Assembly: GCA_964555675.1 (NCBI GenBank)
Contig: CAZKTU010000177.1
Location: forward strand, 1-14,160
Reading direction: 5' to 3'
Length of the DNA: 14,160 bases
DNA from: CAIWXH01 sp964555675
Lineage (GTDB): Bacteria > Chloroflexota > Chloroflexia > Chloroflexales > Chloroflexaceae
Part shown: in pieces, positions 13,034 through 14,160 of the stretch
How positions within the stretch are numbered: position 1 is the stretch's first letter
Layout: each line of letters begins with the position of its first letter
Position numbers and translations under genes: made by a program
Notes under the pieces: generated by a model
What the model was told of the DNA's origin: nothing
The model's database searches: none
What the model saw: only the letters and a program-made list of their open reading frames with translations

Positions 13034-13052
13034 TGTGCATTGAGCATGCACG
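13034..13052 (+). promoter_or_regulatory. Leader hairpin upstream of sqdB
   Basis: GTGCAT at 13035-13040 pairs with ATGCAC at 13046-13051 around a 5-base loop, with a further wobble pair outside. It would lie near the 5' end of the mRNA made from the promoter at 12996-13024, and may stabilise the transcript. No riboswitch class is recognised. Confidence 0.35.
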
Positions 13053-13108
13053 GCGCCGGAGGCTCCAGGGTGTGCTCTACCGGCAAAGCGAGCGGAGAAG
13101 GAGGAGAG

Positions 13109-14160
13109 ATGCGTGTCCTGATCCTGGGCGGCGACGGCTACCTCGGGTGGCCCACAGCGATGCACCTGTCGGCGCGCGGCCACGAGGTTGCCGTGGTCGA
13201 CAATATGGCCCGCCGCGGCTACGACAACGAGCTTGGCGCCGAGAGCCTCGTCCCCATTGCGTCGCTGCAGGAGCGCGTCGCAGTCTGGGAGGCGGTGACG
13301 GGGCGCAAGATCGCGGCCTACGTGGGCGACATCTGCGACTACACCTTCTTCGAGCCGGTGGTGAAGAGCGTGCAGCCCGAGGCGATCATCCACTATGGCG
13401 AGCAGCGCGCGGCGCCCTACTCGATGATCGACCGCCGCCACGCCGTCTACACCCAGGTGAACAACGTCGTCGGCAACCTGAATGTGCTCTACGCCATGGC
13501 CGACCATGCGCCCGACTGCCACCTGATCAAGCTCGGCACCATGGGCGAGTACGGCACGCCCAATATCGACATCGAAGAGGGCTTCATCACCATCACCCAC
13601 AAGGGCCGCACCGATACGCTGCCCTACCCCAAACAGCCCGGCAGCTTCTATCACCTCTCGAAAGTCCACGACAGCCACAACATCCAGTTCTGCTGTCGTG
13701 TCTGGGGCCTGCGGGCCACCGACCTCAACCAGGGCGTGGTCTACGGCGCCGACACCGACGAGATCAAGCTCGACGAGCGCCTGCGCACCCGCTTCGACTA
13801 CGACGGGGTCTTCGGCACGGTGCTCAACCGCTTCCTCGTGCAGGCCGTGGCCGGCGTGCCCCTGACCGTCTACGGCCAGGGCGGCCAGACCCGCGGCTTC
13901 CTCGACATCCGCGACACCCTGGCCTGCGTCGAGCTGGCCATGCTCAACCCGCCCAAGGGCGGCGAGTTCCGCGTCTTCAACCAGTTCACCGAGCAGTTCA
14001 GCGTCCTCGACCTGGCCAAAGCCGTGCAGGAGACAGGCCGCGAGCTGGGGATGGACGTGCAGATCGACCACCTGCCCAACCCGCGCGTCGAGAAAGAGGC
14101 CCACTACTACAACGCCGTCAACACCAGCCTGCTCAGCCTGGGCCTGCAGCCCCACTTCCT
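13109..14160 (+). CDS. sqdB: UDP-sulfoquinovose synthase (partial, runs off the window)
   Basis: The first 350 residues of an enzyme that is strikingly similar to plant SQD1 and cyanobacterial SqdB. It makes UDP-sulfoquinovose from UDP-glucose and sulfite, the donor for the sulfolipid SQDG. It is an extended short-chain dehydrogenase: NAD-binding G-G-D-G-Y-L-G-W at 7-14, then the family signature Y-S-M-I-D-R at 104-109 and L-G-T-M-G-E-Y-G-T at 142-150, and the catalytic Y-H-L-S-K at 181-185 (Thr144, Glu147, Tyr181, Lys185, which sit one position earlier than in Arabidopsis SQD1). Downstream D-L-N-Q-G-V-V-Y-G, G-G-Q-T-R-G and F-N-Q-F-T-E-Q-F-S are also conserved. AAGGAGG at 13098-13104 supports the ATG at 13109. 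Family members are about 380-400 residues, so only the last few dozen residues lie beyond the window. No partner sulfolipid gene (sqdX, sqdC or sqdD) is visible. Confidence 0.95.
   Translation, partial: MRVLILGGDGYLGWPTAMHLSARGHEVAVVDNMARRGYDNELGAESLVPIASLQERVAVWEAVTGRKIAAYVGDICDYTFFEPVVKSVQPEAIIHYGEQRAAPYSMIDRRHAVYTQVNNVVGNLNVLYAMADHAPDCHLIKLGTMGEYGTPNIDIEEGFITITHKGRTDTLPYPKQPGSFYHLSKVHDSHNIQFCCRVWGLRATDLNQGVVYGADTDEIKLDERLRTRFDYDGVFGTVLNRFLVQAVAGVPLTVYGQGGQTRGFLDIRDTLACVELAMLNPPKGGEFRVFNQFTEQFSVLDLAKAVQETGRELGMDVQIDHLPNPRVEKEAHYYNAVNTSLLSLGLQPHF

Noticed and set aside
12449..14155. Minus-strand frame of 568 codons
   Set aside because: It crosses the 100-N gap, so its continuity is artificial, and it is antisense to the MBL-fold and sqdB genes.
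1..14160. CRISPR array, tRNA, rRNA or insertion sequence
   Set aside because: I looked for evenly spaced direct repeats, tRNA cloverleaf features, conserved rRNA segments and transposase frames, and saw none. The CHAT protein is therefore not visibly linked to a CRISPR locus in this window.

Overview
The window is a very GC-rich bacterial segment with dense, mostly plus-strand genes. The gene content suggests a member of the Chloroflexota, probably a filamentous Chloroflexales-type organism. The pointers are an ECF sigma / anti-sigma-like / TPR-CHAT gene order, a UDP-sulfoquinovose synthase, and promoters of the TGG-TAnAnT type without a clear -35 box. This assignment is inference from gene content; no 16S rRNA or other taxonomic marker is present.

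Layout. 1-317 has no convincing gene but holds a long rod-like inverted repeat (109-206) that could be a structured RNA or 5' leader element. 318-722 encodes a four-helix membrane protein of unknown function, followed by a terminator-like hairpin. 873-7419 is a five-gene run: ECF sigma factor, cysteine-free soluble anti-sigma-like protein, 953-residue TPR-CHAT caspase-like protease, secreted S8 subtilase with an octa-aspartate loop, and a P-loop protein I cannot name. A shared promoter string starts this run and recurs before the next one. 7476-9966 is a translationally coupled trio: orphan LutC/LUD-domain protein, FkbM-type methyltransferase, D-2-hydroxyacid dehydrogenase. It ends at a convergent hairpin shared with a small minus-strand gene (10009-10239) that has a near-perfect ribosome binding site. 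10375-11913 encodes a secreted M1-type zinc metallopeptidase and 11966-12892 a metallo-beta-lactamase-fold hydrolase that may start from a leaderless mRNA. A run of exactly 100 N (12894-12993) marks a scaffold gap, so adjacency across it is not proven. The last gene, from 13109 and running off the window, is UDP-sulfoquinovose synthase (sqdB/SQD1), which makes the head-group donor of the sulfolipid SQDG.

How the genes may work together. The most interesting unit is the sigma / anti-sigma-like / CHAT / subtilase block, which looks like a stress- or conflict-responsive protease module. A TPR sensor with a caspase-like CHAT domain sits beside its own transcription switch and a secreted serine protease. 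The idea that CHAT cleavage releases the sigma factor is a hypothesis from gene order only. The LutC trio suggests 2-hydroxyacid (lactate or glyoxylate) metabolism, but the usual lutA and lutB partners are absent here.
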